Made by a program: the position numbers and the translations under genes. The notes under the pieces were generated by a model that did not search any database, was not told where the DNA came from, and saw nothing but the letters and a program-made list of their open reading frames with translations. From positions 1,488,911 through 1,552,910 of the forward strand of contig ML664152.1 in the NCBI GenBank assembly GCA_007570785.1: 64,000 bases of DNA. The letters run 5' to 3'. How positions within the stretch are numbered: the stretch's first letter is position 1; each line of letters starts with the position of its first letter. Source of the DNA: Antilocapra americana. Taxonomy: Eukaryota; Chordata; Mammalia; Artiodactyla; Antilocapridae. This document shows positions 12,622-23,482 of the stretch, piece after piece.

Positions 12622-13117
12622 ATAGCTATGACAAACCTAGAAAGCGTATTAAAAAGCAGAGATATCACTTTGCCAACAAAAGTCGGGATAGTCAAAGATA
12701 TGGTTTTTCCAGTATTCTTGTTTCGATGTGAAAGCTGGATCATAAAGAAGATTGAGCAGCAAATAAATGATACTTTCAAATGGTGCTGGAGAACACTCCT
12801 GAGAGTCCCTTGGATGGCAAGAAGATCAAACCAGTCAATCCTAAAGGAAATCAACCCTGAATATTCATTGGAAGGACTGGTGCTGAAGCTGATGCTCCAA
12901 TACATTGGCTACCTGATGTGAAGAGCTGACCCATTGGAAAAAAACCCAATGCTGGGAAAGATTGAGGGCGAAAGGAGAAAGGGTGACAGAAGATGAGGTG
13001 GTTGGATGGCATCACTGACCCAATGGACATGAGTTTGAGCAAGCTCCAGGAGATGGTGAAGGACAGGGAAGCCTGCAGTCCATGGGATCCCAAAGAGTCG
13101 GACACAATTTGTTGACT
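12622..13117 (+). mobile_element. BovB 3' fragment nested in L1
   Basis: Starts at atgacaaacctagaaagcgt and ends at gagtcggacacaatttgttg, the standard BovB 3' end. L1 sequence lies immediately on both sides, so BovB inserted into the older L1. Its ORF2 C-terminal frame is open for about 97 codons but has lost its upstream part. Confidence 0.88.
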
Positions 13118-14003
13118 CAACAATATTTGAAATCAGTTAATGGAAACCATCACATTAGTAAGCTAAAGAAGAGGAAATCACACAGTCATATCGTAAATGC
13201 AGAAAAAGTATTTCATAAAACCCTACACCTATTATGATAAAAACCTTCAGTAAACTAGGAATAAAGGTGAACTTCCTCAACTTGATAAATACTTTTTAAA
13301 AAGCTACAGCTAACATCATACTTACTGGTGAGAAATTTGAAGCTTTTTCACTAAAACCAGGTACAAGGTAAGGATGCCTCCTCACCACTCTTTTTCAACA
13401 TCATAGATAATGCCATAAGATAAGAAAAGGCAATAAAAGCACATAGGTTGGGGAGGGAGAAATAAAGCTGTCAATCTGCAGATGACATGAAAATCAAACT
13501 GTAGAAAATCCAAAATAATTATTCAAAAAAGACTCCTAGAAGTAGTGATTATAGCAAGTTTGTAGGATATAAGATTAATGTACAAAAGTCAATCATTTTC
13601 CTATATACCATCAATGAACAAGTAGAATTCGATATTAAAACATTATACTATTTACATTAGCACCTCCAAGATGAAATATTCCTATTTATACTACACAAAA
13701 GTATGACAAATATATGCACAAGAGCTACATGAGGAAAACTAAAAAACTCTGACAAAAGAAATCAAAGAAGAACTAAACAAATGCAGAGATATTCCATGTT
13801 CATGGATAGGAAGATTCAATATTGTCAAGATATCAGTTCTTCCAAACTTGACCTACAGATTCAATACAATCCCAATAAAAATCACAGCAAGTTATTTTGG
13901 GGGCTTTCAACAAACCAACTTTGAGTTTATACAGAGAGGAAAAGACCAACTCAATACCTGAAGGAGAACAAAGTTGGAAAAGTGACACTATCTGGTTTAA
14001 GAC

Positions 14004-14492
14004 TTACTAAAGAGCAGAGACATTACTTTGTCAACAAAGGTCCGTCTAGTCAAGGCTATGGTTTTTCCAGTAGTCATGTATGGATGTGAGAGTTGGGCTA
14101 TAAAGAAAGCTGAGGGCCGAAGAATTGATGCTTTTGAACAGTGGTGTTGGAGAAGACTCTTGAGAGTCCCTTGGACTGCAAGGAGATCCAACCAGTCCAT
14201 CCTAAAGGAGATCAGTCCTGGGTGTTCATTGGAAGGACTAATGTTGAAGCTGAAACTCCAATACTTTGGCCACCTGATGTGAAGAGCTGACTCATATGAA
14301 AAGACCCTGATGCTGGGAAAGATTGAGGGTGGGAAGAGAAGGGGACAACAGAGGATGAGATGGTTGGATGGCATCACCGACTCTATGGACATGAGTTTGG
14401 GTGGACTCTGGAAGTTGGTGATGGACAGGGAGGCCTGGCATGCTGCAGTTCATGGGGTGGCAAACAGCGGATATAACTGAGTGACTGAACTG
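14004..14492 (+). mobile_element. second BovB 3' fragment nested in L1
   Basis: Starts near agagcagagacattactttg and ends near gtgactgaactgaactgata. The flanking L1 reads aagacttact on the left and continues with the next L1 block on the right. It is closer to the BovB consensus than the copy at 12.6 kb, suggesting a younger insertion. Confidence 0.9.
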
Positions 14493-15175
14493 AACTGATA
14501 CAGCTATGGGAATCAAGACAGTGTGGTCTTGGCAAAAGAAGAGACAAGTAGATCAATGAAACAGAATAGAGAGCCCAGAAAGAGACCCACATAAATATAG
14601 CCAACCTTTAATTAAAAAATCAAACACAATATAATGGGGAAAAGATAGTCTTTCAACAAATGGTGCTGTAACATCTCAATATCACATGAAGAAAAAAAAG
14701 AAGAATCTAGACACAGACCCTACACCCTTCACAAAAGTTAACTCACAGTGGATCACAGATCTAAATGTAAAGTGCAAAACTATAAAACTCCCAGAAGATA
14801 ACAGGGGAGAAATGCTTAAAGATAGTGCTTTGGCAATGACTTTTTAGATATAACACAGACACGATTCATGAAAGAACTGACAAGCTGGACTTACTAAAAA
14901 TGAAAAACATCTGTTCTCCAAAAGACGCTGTTAGGAGAAATGAGCAGACAAGCCACAGACTGGGAGAAAAAAATAGTGCAAAACATGTATCACATGAAGG
15001 ACTCTTATCCAAAATATACAAAGAACACTTAAATCTCAACAACAAGAACATGAACAGCTTGACTGAAAAATGCACAAAAGATCTAAACAGACACCTCACC
15101 AAAGAAGAGGTACAGATGGCAGATTGACAAGATGCTCCATATCAGCTGTCATCAGGAAAAGGCAGATTGAAACAA

Positions 15176-15297
15176 GTGAATTCCCTGGTAATTTGGTGGT
15201 TAGGAATCCTCATGTTCATTGCTGAGTGTATGGGCTCAGTCCCTGGTCAGGGAACTAATATCCCACAAGTCACATGGCACAACCAACAAATAACATA
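15176..15297 (+). mobile_element. tRNA-derived CHR-type SINE in L1
   Basis: The element begins gaattccctggtaatttggt and carries the block ctcagtccctggtcagggaa, with a B-box-like centre. It interrupts L1, whose sequence resumes at about 15306 with acaacaatgagatatcagta. Short similar flanks (attgaaacaa and aataaaacaa) may be the target-site duplication. Confidence 0.7.
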
Positions 15298-15591
15298 AAA
15301 GCAAAATAAAACAACAATGAGATATCAGTACACATCTACCTGAATGGCCACAATCTGGAATAGTGACAGCACCAAACGCTGGGGAAGATGTGGAGCGACA
15401 GGAATTCTCACCACTGCTGGGGGGTGCATGAAGAATGGTACAGGCATGTGGGAAGACAGTTTGGTAGTTTCTGAGGAAACTAAACATACAGGAAACAGCA
15501 ATCATGCTTCTGGGCATTTACGCAAAGGAACTGAAACCTTTATCTGCACTAAAACCAACACATAGATGTTTCTAGGAACTTTACTCATAAC

Positions 15592-15815
15592 GAGGGCTTC
15601 CTGGATGGCTCATTGGGTAAAGGACTCACCTGCAAGGCAGGAGCCACAGGAGATGCGGGTTCTGTCCCTGCGTGGGGAAGATCCCCTGGAGGGGGACATG
15701 GCAGCCCACTCTATGTTCTTGGCTGGAGAATTCCATGGACAGAGGAGCCTGGTGGGCTACAGTCCATGGGATCACAAAGAGTCAAATGTGACTGAGTGAC
15801 TAAACAACAACAATA
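15592..15815 (+). mobile_element. Bov-tA SINE with 9-bp target-site duplication
   Basis: Runs from gggcttcctggatggctcat, the tRNA-Glu-like head, to the BovB-derived tail ending in taaacaacaacaa. The 9-mer actcataac occurs exactly at 15583-15591 and 15816-15824 and is the target-site duplication. The interrupted sequence is L1. Confidence 0.92.
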
Positions 15816-16820
15816 ACTCATAACTGACAAAACCTGGAAGTAACCAAGAAGCCCTTCAGTAGGTGAATGAATAAATAAACTGCAGTCCATCCCTACAATG
15901 GAATATCATTCAGCTGAAAATAAGCTGTTAAGTCAAAAAGACATGGAGGAACCTTGAATGCATAATGACTAAGAAAGAAGCCAATCTGAAGAGGCTACAG
16001 ACTGTTTGATTCCAACTATATGACTCTCTGGAGAAGGCACAACCATGAAGACAGTAAGAGGATGGCTGCTTTCCAGGAACTGGTGGGAGTGCAGGCAAAT
16101 GGGTGGAGCACAGGATTTGCGGGCAATGAAGCTGCTCTCCAGCACTCAGTTTGCACTCTGGTGATTCTTACGGCGCACTGCAGGCTCATCAGTGACAGGT
16201 GTGCCCTCAAATGAGGGTGCTTACAGTGGGGCAGCAGATGGTGCACGGGACCTCTCTGTGCACCTCCTCTCAAGTTGGCTGTGAACCTAAAACTGCTCTA
16301 AAAAACATGGTCAAAACATCAGGCAAAGGATGACAAGAAAAGTAGGCAAATATTGCAACACCACATCAGATAAAACAGAATTCTAGATGAAAGCCACTAA
16401 GTGGGACAAAGGGGATGGTTATTTTGACAGCCCACCGAGACGTGGTAAGCCCCATCCCACCCTGTGCACGCAGCAAAAAGGGAGAGAGTCCTCACTCATG
16501 ATGCAGGTCCTGGGGCTCTCTCCCTGCCCACTGTCCCATGACACGGGACATGACCACCGCAGTAAGACAGCCTGATCACGTGTCTAAAGAAAGGCCATCT
16601 TGTACCTTCCTCTCACACGGCAGTGATCATTGAGTCAAGGCTGTGGGGGTAGGGATCCTCACCCAGCAGCACAGAGAAGACACATAGAGGATGAGCATCT
16701 CAGGGACACACCAGGCTGGGAGTCCTCCTGAGAGGATGGCAAGGTGACCCACATCCCCGCGGACACGCCGACAGGTCTATAACACTCTAATCTGCCCACA
16801 CGTGCACCATGGCTTTGGTG

Positions 16821-16917
16821 CTGCACAGTACCTGGCTGCGGGGACATGCAGCCAGCGGCCCTGCGGCTCAGGGAGGTGTTCAGGAGGAAGCCCTGTGCCG
16901 GGCCCCAGGGCCATAGG
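16821..16917 (-). repeat. local inverted repeat, arm 1
   Basis: This stretch is the reverse complement, with scattered differences, of 18296-18379. The shared core includes ggggacatgcagccag and agggaggtg with cagggccata at the end. I do not recognise it as a named repeat family. Confidence 0.7.
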
Positions 16918-18216
16918 GGAGCCTACCGGCCTTGGGGAATGTTTCTGGTGATCTGGGAGAGAAAATGCCAACGGCATCCAAGCAGTCCTTGAAGAAGGCT
17001 CTGCACTCCACATGGGGTGTCGCCCAGCACCCCACAGGCCACACGGAGGCTCTTAGGCCGCATGCAAGTCCTTAACACAGATGTGAACATGTGTGGAACG
17101 AAGAAGTGGGGAGGATGAGAGGGCCCCCCTGCCCCCAGTGACCTGGGGGACGTCCCAGACTGGGCAGGAAGAGGGAGCTTTCAGAGACACAGAGCGTGGT
17201 TCCACGTCCACAAATTAAGTCTCACATACATGTGGGCGCACACACATGCGCACCAACACGCTAATGGAGCCGAGTAACAGGCTCCAGGATGTCGGTCCCG
17301 CAGCATCTGGAGCCTGGGGCTCTGCAGGCGTGACAGCTGTCCCAGCCCTCAGCATGGGGGCCCCACCAACCCCACCACGCCCTGAGCGGAGAGCTCGCCC
17401 ACCAGGAGGGAGCCAGAGCAGCCTGGGAAGGGCCAGCCGACTCCACAGGCTTGACGGTGTAGGGAGGGTGGTCAGCCAAGCCTCCAGAGCTGAAGAGGCA
17501 GAAACCGAGCCTTCCCTGAGCCCAGGAGGAGCACAGCCCCCCACACCTTGCTTTTGGCCCCAAGAGGCTGACTTCAGACTTCTGACTCCAAAGGTTACAC
17601 ATCTATGTTCACTGGAGCCCCTGAGTCTGTGGTCATCTGCCCCCGCGGCCCTAGGACATACACATCACATCTGTGCCAGTCCACAGACGCTCCATCAGCT
17701 GCGCACTAAGTCCAGCCCTCTCCTATGAGGCCTAGACCTTGATGAGTGTGCTAACGACCAGCCTGGGACGAAAATCTAACACAGAGGAGAAGCAGCCCAG
17801 GATGAGATAAGCGCAGTGACCCCAGAGGCCGAAAGACAGGTGTGGGCAGCCTGGGGCCAGCGTGTGCCGTTTGCAGGAGGAAGGGCCACTCTGAGCTCTG
17901 GCCACTCTGCACTCGCCTTCCTCCAGGCTGAACCTGCTCATCTGCAAAATCTGCCCCTTCCAGGCGGGGCCTCCACCCCATCCCTCTGACCCCAGATAGG
18001 TCCTCACTCACTCACAGGGGGACAGCCCCCTCACTGGCCCACCTGACAGGGACCCAGAGGAACTGGAGTGGACATGTCCCGCTCTCCCTACATGGGGCCT
18101 CACTTGCTTTATTCTGAGGGTCTCCAACGGTATGCTGCCCTCACAGAGGGGGCAGGGACCGGGACACTCCCAGCCTGACTCTGATGGGCCAGGCTACCCA
18201 GTGGGGAGTGGGTGCA

Positions 18217-18290
18217 GCTCAGGGCCCAGCCTGACCGTGGACACAGACGGAGCTGGTGGGGCCTTGACGGCTGCAGCCACCCACTCCCCT
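18217..18290 (+). repeat. local direct repeat, copy 1
   Basis: Similar in the same orientation to 19974-20045. Both begin gctcagggcccagcc and share a ggac..cag.gggagctgg block and a gcagct/gctgca segment. It abuts the inverted-repeat arm at 18296, so both belong to one unit of about 165 bases. Confidence 0.65.
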
Positions 18291-18295
18291 ACTGG

Positions 18296-18379
18296 CCATA
18301 TGGCCCTGGGCTCCCTCCTGGCCACCTCCCTAAGCCACGGCCACTGGCTGCATGTCCCCACAGCCAGGTCCTGGCACAG
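18296..18379 (+). repeat. local inverted repeat, arm 2
   Basis: Partner of 16821-16917 in opposite orientation, about 1.4 kb away, still in COL18A1 intron 3. Confidence 0.7.
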
Positions 18380-19973
18380 CCCCTCCCTCACCACTCTCCC
18401 AGGGAGGGGCCGGGAGGAAGCAGGTCCAGGGAGGTGCTGTGATAGGCTGGACCCAGCTGCAGCCTCAGGCTGAAGCGCCAGGACCCAGCAACTGTCCACG
18501 CACCACCGACCACCGTGAGGGGGGTGGGCCTGTCTCTGCTGGGAGGTGGAGGAAGGACAGACGGGGGCGCTGGTGCCATGGAGGCGGGGGTGGAGCCCTA
18601 CAGGGAGTCTGTGGGGGCCTGGAGAGGCAGCGGCTAGCACCTGTGCTTGGCCACCCCCCAGAGATGCCCTGTGCACCCCCAGCCCACCCTGGGGCCCCAA
18701 CACACCAGCAGCCTGAGGAACTTAGTCAGTCAGAGACAGTCTCATCCCAGGGCCCCTTCCCCGGCACACAGGGGCAGAGGGACCATCCAGCCCAGTGCAG
18801 GGGGCCGGAGTGGGTGGGTGGCTGCCACCGAGAGGCCAGAGGTAGGGAGAATGCTCCGGCCCTGGGCCCGTGGGTTCCTGGGGCGATGGACATCTGAGTA
18901 CAACAGAGACTCTCCCGGGCTTCCGCTCGGAACATGGCCTCCCTCACAGGCAGCAGCCCTGCCAGTGTGAGCAGATGTCCAGTGGGAAGTCCCTTCGGGC
19001 CACTCCTCAGGCCAGCTGTGGTCAAGGAAATTCCACACCCCACGCAGCCTGGCCGAGGCCTTGCCCACAGGAGGCCCACCCCACCCACCCCCAGCCCCAG
19101 GCCTGCTACAGCTGATCCCTGACCCAAAGGGGACCTAGGCCCTGCCCAAGGCCCAGCAGAAGGATGTGTGTATGTTCAGGGCCCTGGAGGGTATGCCTGG
19201 CCCCACTGTCACCCCCTACACTATGGGGCAGGAAGAGGGGGTTGGCCTTTGGGTGGGACTGGGGTCCTCCTGGAAGCATGCCTCCCTGCAGGGCTGCCCT
19301 GGCCCCATGGGCTTGGCAAGGACAGGGCAGAGAGGGCCCAGGCCAGCCCAGCATGCAGATGTTGTGAGCAGTGACTGTGGGGGGAGGGGGACACGTGGCT
19401 CACTGCAGACAATCCCCCTGCAGGGTGAGGTCAACATCCTCTGTGCCGACATACCTGGGCACAGCCCTGCTCTGCCCTCGGCCCTGCGCTCCGCACACAC
19501 CTCAGACGCCCTCCTGGAGCAGCCCCACCCAGGCCGCTCCCAGGATGCCCTTCAGGCCCACCTGCTCACACACAGGGTTCACCACTGTCACCCCTCAAGG
19601 TGCCCCATCCATCTGTCTGCAGAAGCCACAGCCGCTCTTCCCTCTCCCTTGGTTTTATCCTTCCTTGGGGTGGACTCCACCTGTTGAGGGCACTTGTTCC
19701 CGCCCTGCCCTGGCTTGGGCCCCTCCTCACTACATCCCAGAGCTGGCCAGCAATCACCCACACATGTTCCCCAGGAGCCCAGCAGGTGACACTCCCTCTC
19801 GAGGTCCAGGGCAGCCACCCCTCCCCCCCGGGCCAGCTCCAAAGCCCAGCGACTCTGCAGACCAATGACCAGGTCAAGGCTGTTCCCTACAACACCACAG
19901 GGTTGGGAGGGCAGGACGCACACAGCGGGGCAAGGACAGGACAGGCCAGCAGTGCAAATTGACAGTGGGCTCT

Positions 19974-20045
19974 GCTCAGGGCCCAGCCCCACCATGGACG
20001 CAGAGGGAGCTGGGGGGCCTAGCAGCTGTGGTGGCCACATGGGGC
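19974..20045 (+). repeat. local direct repeat, copy 2
   Basis: Partner of 18217-18290; see there. It lies about 500 bases downstream (in COL18A1 sense) of exon 3. Confidence 0.65.
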
Positions 20046-20550
20046 TAGGGGTGAAGCCCCGGTGGGGACATGGCCCCCAAGAGGGAGGGACCCTCCCGCT
20101 GCCCAGGAATGTAGAGGCTCACAGGCCGGCTGGGGGCCTCTATGAGCTCCTCAGACTCACTGACCGCTGGGTGGTCAAGACCTCTGGACTTTCAGAGCAG
20201 CAAGCCCCCCACCCCTGTGGGGCCCTCAACCATGCAGGCTGGTACACAGAAAGGAGCTGAGACACTGCGGCCCAGTGACTGGGAGCAGCGACCACAATCC
20301 CTTGGTCTGTCTCTGTCTATGCCTCCGTTTCCCCTTTCTGACACCTGACACTGATCCTGGGGCCAGGGGAGACCTGCTGACACACACAGACCTCTGGTCC
20401 TGAGCCTGCCTCTTGGCCTCCCCAGACCCCGTCCGGCCTCCCGAGGGCATGACATCAGGGCCAGCGGGGCCTCCGAGCCAGGCTCATGCAGCCCTGGCCG
20501 AACTCTCCTGGCTGGACCAATGGGAAAGCAGGTGGCGGGCGGGCCGTTAC

Positions 20551-22015
20551 CTGCTGGTGGCCCTATGAACACGCAGTGCCCGTCCTCACGGGCCGGGAGC
20601 GAGGCGCAGGGGAGTGGCAGCCCTCGCCCGTCCAGGCGGCTCCAGCATGCGTCCTCCAGGGCCTCGCAGAACTGGCGACAGGGTGGCGGGCCGGGTGGCA
20701 GGCCGGGCCCACAGGGGGGCGCCAGCAGCAGGCAGAAGAACCAGGCCAGGAAGCGGTGGCAGTGGGTCCGAAGCAGCGCCCCCCAGGCCAGGACCACGGC
20801 CTGCACCTCCTCCTCACTTGCGTGGCAGAGGTGGTTGGGCCACCAGGAGTGCCTGATGCCCAGGTTGCCGCAGAGAGCCAGGGAGGGCGGCAAGGGCAGG
20901 CAGCGGCCAGCGGCAGTGGGGACAGGCTCCCCAGAGGCAGCTGGCTCAGCAGCCCCGAGCAGAGTGGGCTTGTTAGTAAGACCAGGCCCCGCAGAATTAG
21001 CCACGTGGGGAGCCCAAGCACCATTGTCCACAGTTAGAGGCGAGACTGCGAGGTGAGGCAGCTTGGCAGGGGGGTCAGAGGAGAGAGCCCAGAGAGCAGT
21101 GTGCCTGCCCAGGGAACCCATCACCAGAGGAGGTAGAGGCGGCGTGGGCCTGCGGTCGTCGGGGTGTTGGTGCTGCCAGCTGGGACGGGCTGCTGCAAGC
21201 AAGAGTCCTTCACCGTCCAACTCCAGGGGCCGCCCGTGGGGCAGCTGGCTTCCCTGGGGAGGCGCCCGGGCCAGCACAGAGGAAAGAGAAAATCTACCTG
21301 GGGTCGGCGGTACCAAGGACTCCCTGAACCAGGGTCTGCCCAGGGAGGGTGGCGGCTGGGTGGGCACTGGCAGGGTGCCGGCCTCGGTCCTCTGGGTGTC
21401 TGGAGAACTCAGGGCCCCGGTGCTCGGCTGGAGGGTGGTCTCGCTGTCCTGGGGGGTGCTGGAGGGTCCAGGGGTGGAGAGGGGGTCCGTAGTGTCCGTG
21501 GGGGGCGGTGTCCCTGCCCTGGCGGAGCCCTCAGCCAGGGCGGCGGAAAGGGGATCTGTGGGGATTGCGGGGGTTTGCGTGCCTGCCCTGGCAGAGCTCT
21601 CGGTAGGGCCGATGTCCTTAGCGTCGTCCCACAGCTGGACGAAGCTTCGGATGCCCTGAGCCACATTCAGGATCTTGGCTCCAACACCAGCGATGTTGTC
21701 CTCCTTCATGTCCGGGCTCGTGGTGGAGGCCGTGGGGCCAGTGGAGGTCTGGGCCTGACCCGCCTCCAGCCTCCCCAGAGTGGCTGTGGGGCTGGCAGAG
21801 ACTTTCCACCAGTCGGTGGGGCCATCCTGGGGGGCCACGTGCGTAGGGGTATCCTCCGTGGGCCACACAGGTGAGCTGCCCGGGGGCTTGGAGGCTGGCG
21901 CGGCTGTGGGCTGGGTGCTGCTCCCAGACCACAGCCAGGACAGCAGGTCAGCCTGGGCAGCTGAGAGGCAGCAGGCAAGCAGCAGGAGGCCGTGGTGGCT
22001 GGGGTCGGGAGCCAT
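20551..22015 (-). CDS. COL18A1: COL18A1 exon 3 (long/middle isoform N-terminus, frizzled domain)
   Basis: 1465 bases give 488 codons plus one base (phase 1), from ATG at 22015 to donor gtaacg at 20550. The frame stays open after the donor, but similarity to collagen XVIII stops there. Residues 1-22 are a signal peptide (MAPDPSHHGLLLLACCLSAA plus QA). Residues about 23-240 are the Ser/Thr/Pro-rich DUF959-type NC11 segment, including the conserved block NIAGVGAKILNVAQGIRSF near 107-125. Residues 372-485 form a frizzled-like cysteine-rich domain with Cys at 372, 382, 419, 428, 435, 446, 450, 457, 470 and 481, plus an additional Cys397. In mammals the longer isoforms are known mainly from liver and serum, and the frizzled module can dampen Wnt signalling. 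Residues 141-163 and 164-186 are an internal duplication. Confidence 0.95.
21289..21302 (-). promoter_or_regulatory. COL18A1: alternative 5' splice site inside exon 3
   Basis: On the minus strand the sequence reads ccccag, then gtagattt, with the exon ending at 21298. That is 718 bases from the ATG, or 239 codons plus one base, the same phase 1 as the main donor. Its use would skip 747 bases (249 codons), including the whole frizzled domain, and join to exon 4 in frame. Human collagen XVIII has such a middle isoform (NC11-493 versus NC11-728, a difference of 235 residues). The splice itself is inferred. Confidence 0.7.
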
Positions 22016-22112
22016 GGGGCTGTGTGCTCCGCGGAGCGGCGGGGGCGGCCTCTGCTGTCAGGAGGTGGGGCCAGCTCGCTCCGCCTCCCGCTCCCCCCCC
22101 CCCCCCCCCCCG

Positions 22113-22159
<47 letters not shown>

Positions 22160-22260
22160 CCAGCAGCCAGCTCCCCATTCATGCATCTGGGCGGCTCCTC
22201 CTTCTACCTTTCTACTTCAAGAGGGAAAACAGGCCAATCTCCACAAGAGGCGACAGGCCC
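22016..22260 (-). promoter_or_regulatory. COL18A1: COL18A1 promoter 2 / 5' UTR of long isoforms
   Basis: The region immediately upstream of the long-isoform ATG. The start context is agccccatgg, with G at +4 but C at -3, so it is moderate. No TATA box is seen. The 77 bases next to the ATG are GC-rich, followed by the 65-base homopolymer and then ordinary sequence. The transcription start cannot be placed from sequence. Confidence 0.55.
22093..22157. repeat. poly-C tract (poly-G on mRNA strand) at promoter 2
   Basis: 19 C, one G at 22112, then 45 C on the plus strand. On the COL18A1 sense strand this is a G run 78-142 bases upstream of the ATG. It could fold into G-quadruplexes. Exact length is doubtful because such runs are hard to sequence. 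Confidence 0.9.
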
Positions 22261-23365
22261 CCCAAGAATGCCTCACACTTCCTAGAAGCAGTGGAAGACC
22301 TCCCCCACCAGAGGCCAAAGGGCACCAGCAGAGTGGTCAGAGAAGCTCCCAGCTCCCTCTGCTGGGACCCAGAAGAGCCCTGGGCCCTTCCAGACTGCCG
22401 TCGAGTCCCTGCTCGCGTGTGTGGGAATTGGATGGGCTCTGGGCCAGCACCTTAGTCCCCTGAGGGTTGGGGGGGCGGCTCCTGCATGCTCTGGGGCTTC
22501 AGGAAGGACCCTCCTCCTTGCCCTGCAGCCTGCAGAGCCCAGACCTGAGAAAGCACAGGGCACAGGCCCTCAAGGGCATCTGCCCTAGGTAGGGCTAGGA
22601 ATCTCAGGAGACAGGGGTGCAGGCCCCAGTCCCCCATGCCCACCACCCTCTGCACTTGGAGTCACTTCCAAGGCCTGGAAGCCTGGCCTTGGGCCACAGC
22701 TCTGGAGCAAAGCTGGAGCTTAGAGAACACTGGACTTGCTCTGAGTCCTTTCTCCTGCTGCAGCTGCTGAAATGGTTAGCGTCCGGTTCCTGGGGCCTGC
22801 TCAGAATCTCCTGCTCCCTAACCCACCTGGCTCTGTCCCCCAACGGACACCTGGCTTCCTTCACTCCATCCTGCCAGAGATCACAGCCTCTTTTTCACTT
22901 TCACTCTTAAAACCTGCTCAGTCACACCAGCCCTCTGTCTCCATGGGCTGGAACAAAGGTCTCGGGCAACTCTTCCAGTGTTTGAGTTCTCATGAGTATT
23001 TCACTCAGGCCTGGGAGTTTCTGATCAACTCTTGAGAACTGCCCCAAAGAGACGGCACAGCAGTTGAGAATCTACATGAAAGCAAAGGAAGATTATGGAC
23101 TTGATGAGACCAGTCTCCAGACAAACAGAGATCCTCCCCACTGCTCCCACTCCTCAGAGCTCAGCCTGAGAGCAGGGTGGAGGTCTGGGCGAGTGAGCCC
23201 TGCCTGCAGGCCCCGGGCACCAGCCTCCTCTAGACATCGCTCGGCGCCCCGTCCAGAGGTGTCCCACACTGGGGACTGCTAGGAGGCCGGAGAAGCCAGG
23301 CTGGCCTGAAGCTGGACTCCTCCCACCCTTCCCGACTCCTTCCTTCATGAAACCTCAGACCTGCC

Positions 23366-23482
23366 TGCTCAGTTGTGTCCAACTCTTTGTGACCCTATGG
23401 ACCATAGCCCGCCAGGCTCCTCTGTCCACGAGATTCTCCAGGCAAGAATACTGGAGTGAGTTGCCATTTCCTTCTGGAGTTT
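23366..23482 (-). mobile_element. Bov-tA/Bov-A SINE fragment
   Basis: Reverse-oriented Bov-A unit containing gtgtccaactctttgtgacc and aggcaagaatactggagtga. The tRNA-like head is missing. Confidence 0.88.

Larger units (their letters stand above)
12596..16305 (+). mobile_element. L1 relic (ORF2 to 3' end), split by four insertions
   Basis: A 5'-truncated L1 in plus orientation. It starts at ataaggctggctcaacat, resumes after a BovB insertion at about 13118 with the reverse-transcriptase region (for example aacatcatacttactggtga), resumes again at about 14493 (aatcaagacagtgtggtctt), and continues through the ORF2 C-terminus to the 3' end (gaacctaaaactgctctaaa near 16280-16303). The order matches an L1MA-type element. 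The reading frame is broken in many places. The inserts are BovB at 12622-13117 and 14004-14492 and SINEs at about 15176-15297 and 15592-15815. Confidence 0.85.
10101..20550 (-). other. COL18A1: COL18A1 intron 3
   Basis: A 10.4-kb intron between the long-isoform first exon and exon 4, with GT (gtaacggcc, from 20550) and AG ends. From 12.6 to 16.3 kb it is mostly L1 with nested insertions; from 16.8 to 20.1 kb it contains a local family of direct and inverted repeats. 10.1-12.5 kb is GC-rich unique DNA with a G21 run. I saw no further exon. Confidence 0.75.

Noticed and set aside
20192..20550. C-terminal extension of the 607-codon frame beyond exon 3
   Set aside because: A consensus donor at 20550 coincides with the loss of similarity to collagen XVIII. 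The extra 119 codons are intron.
21063..22463. Plus-strand frames of 194-236 codons opposite exon 3
   Set aside because: Shadow frames of the coding exon; the poly-Pro run is the C homopolymer.
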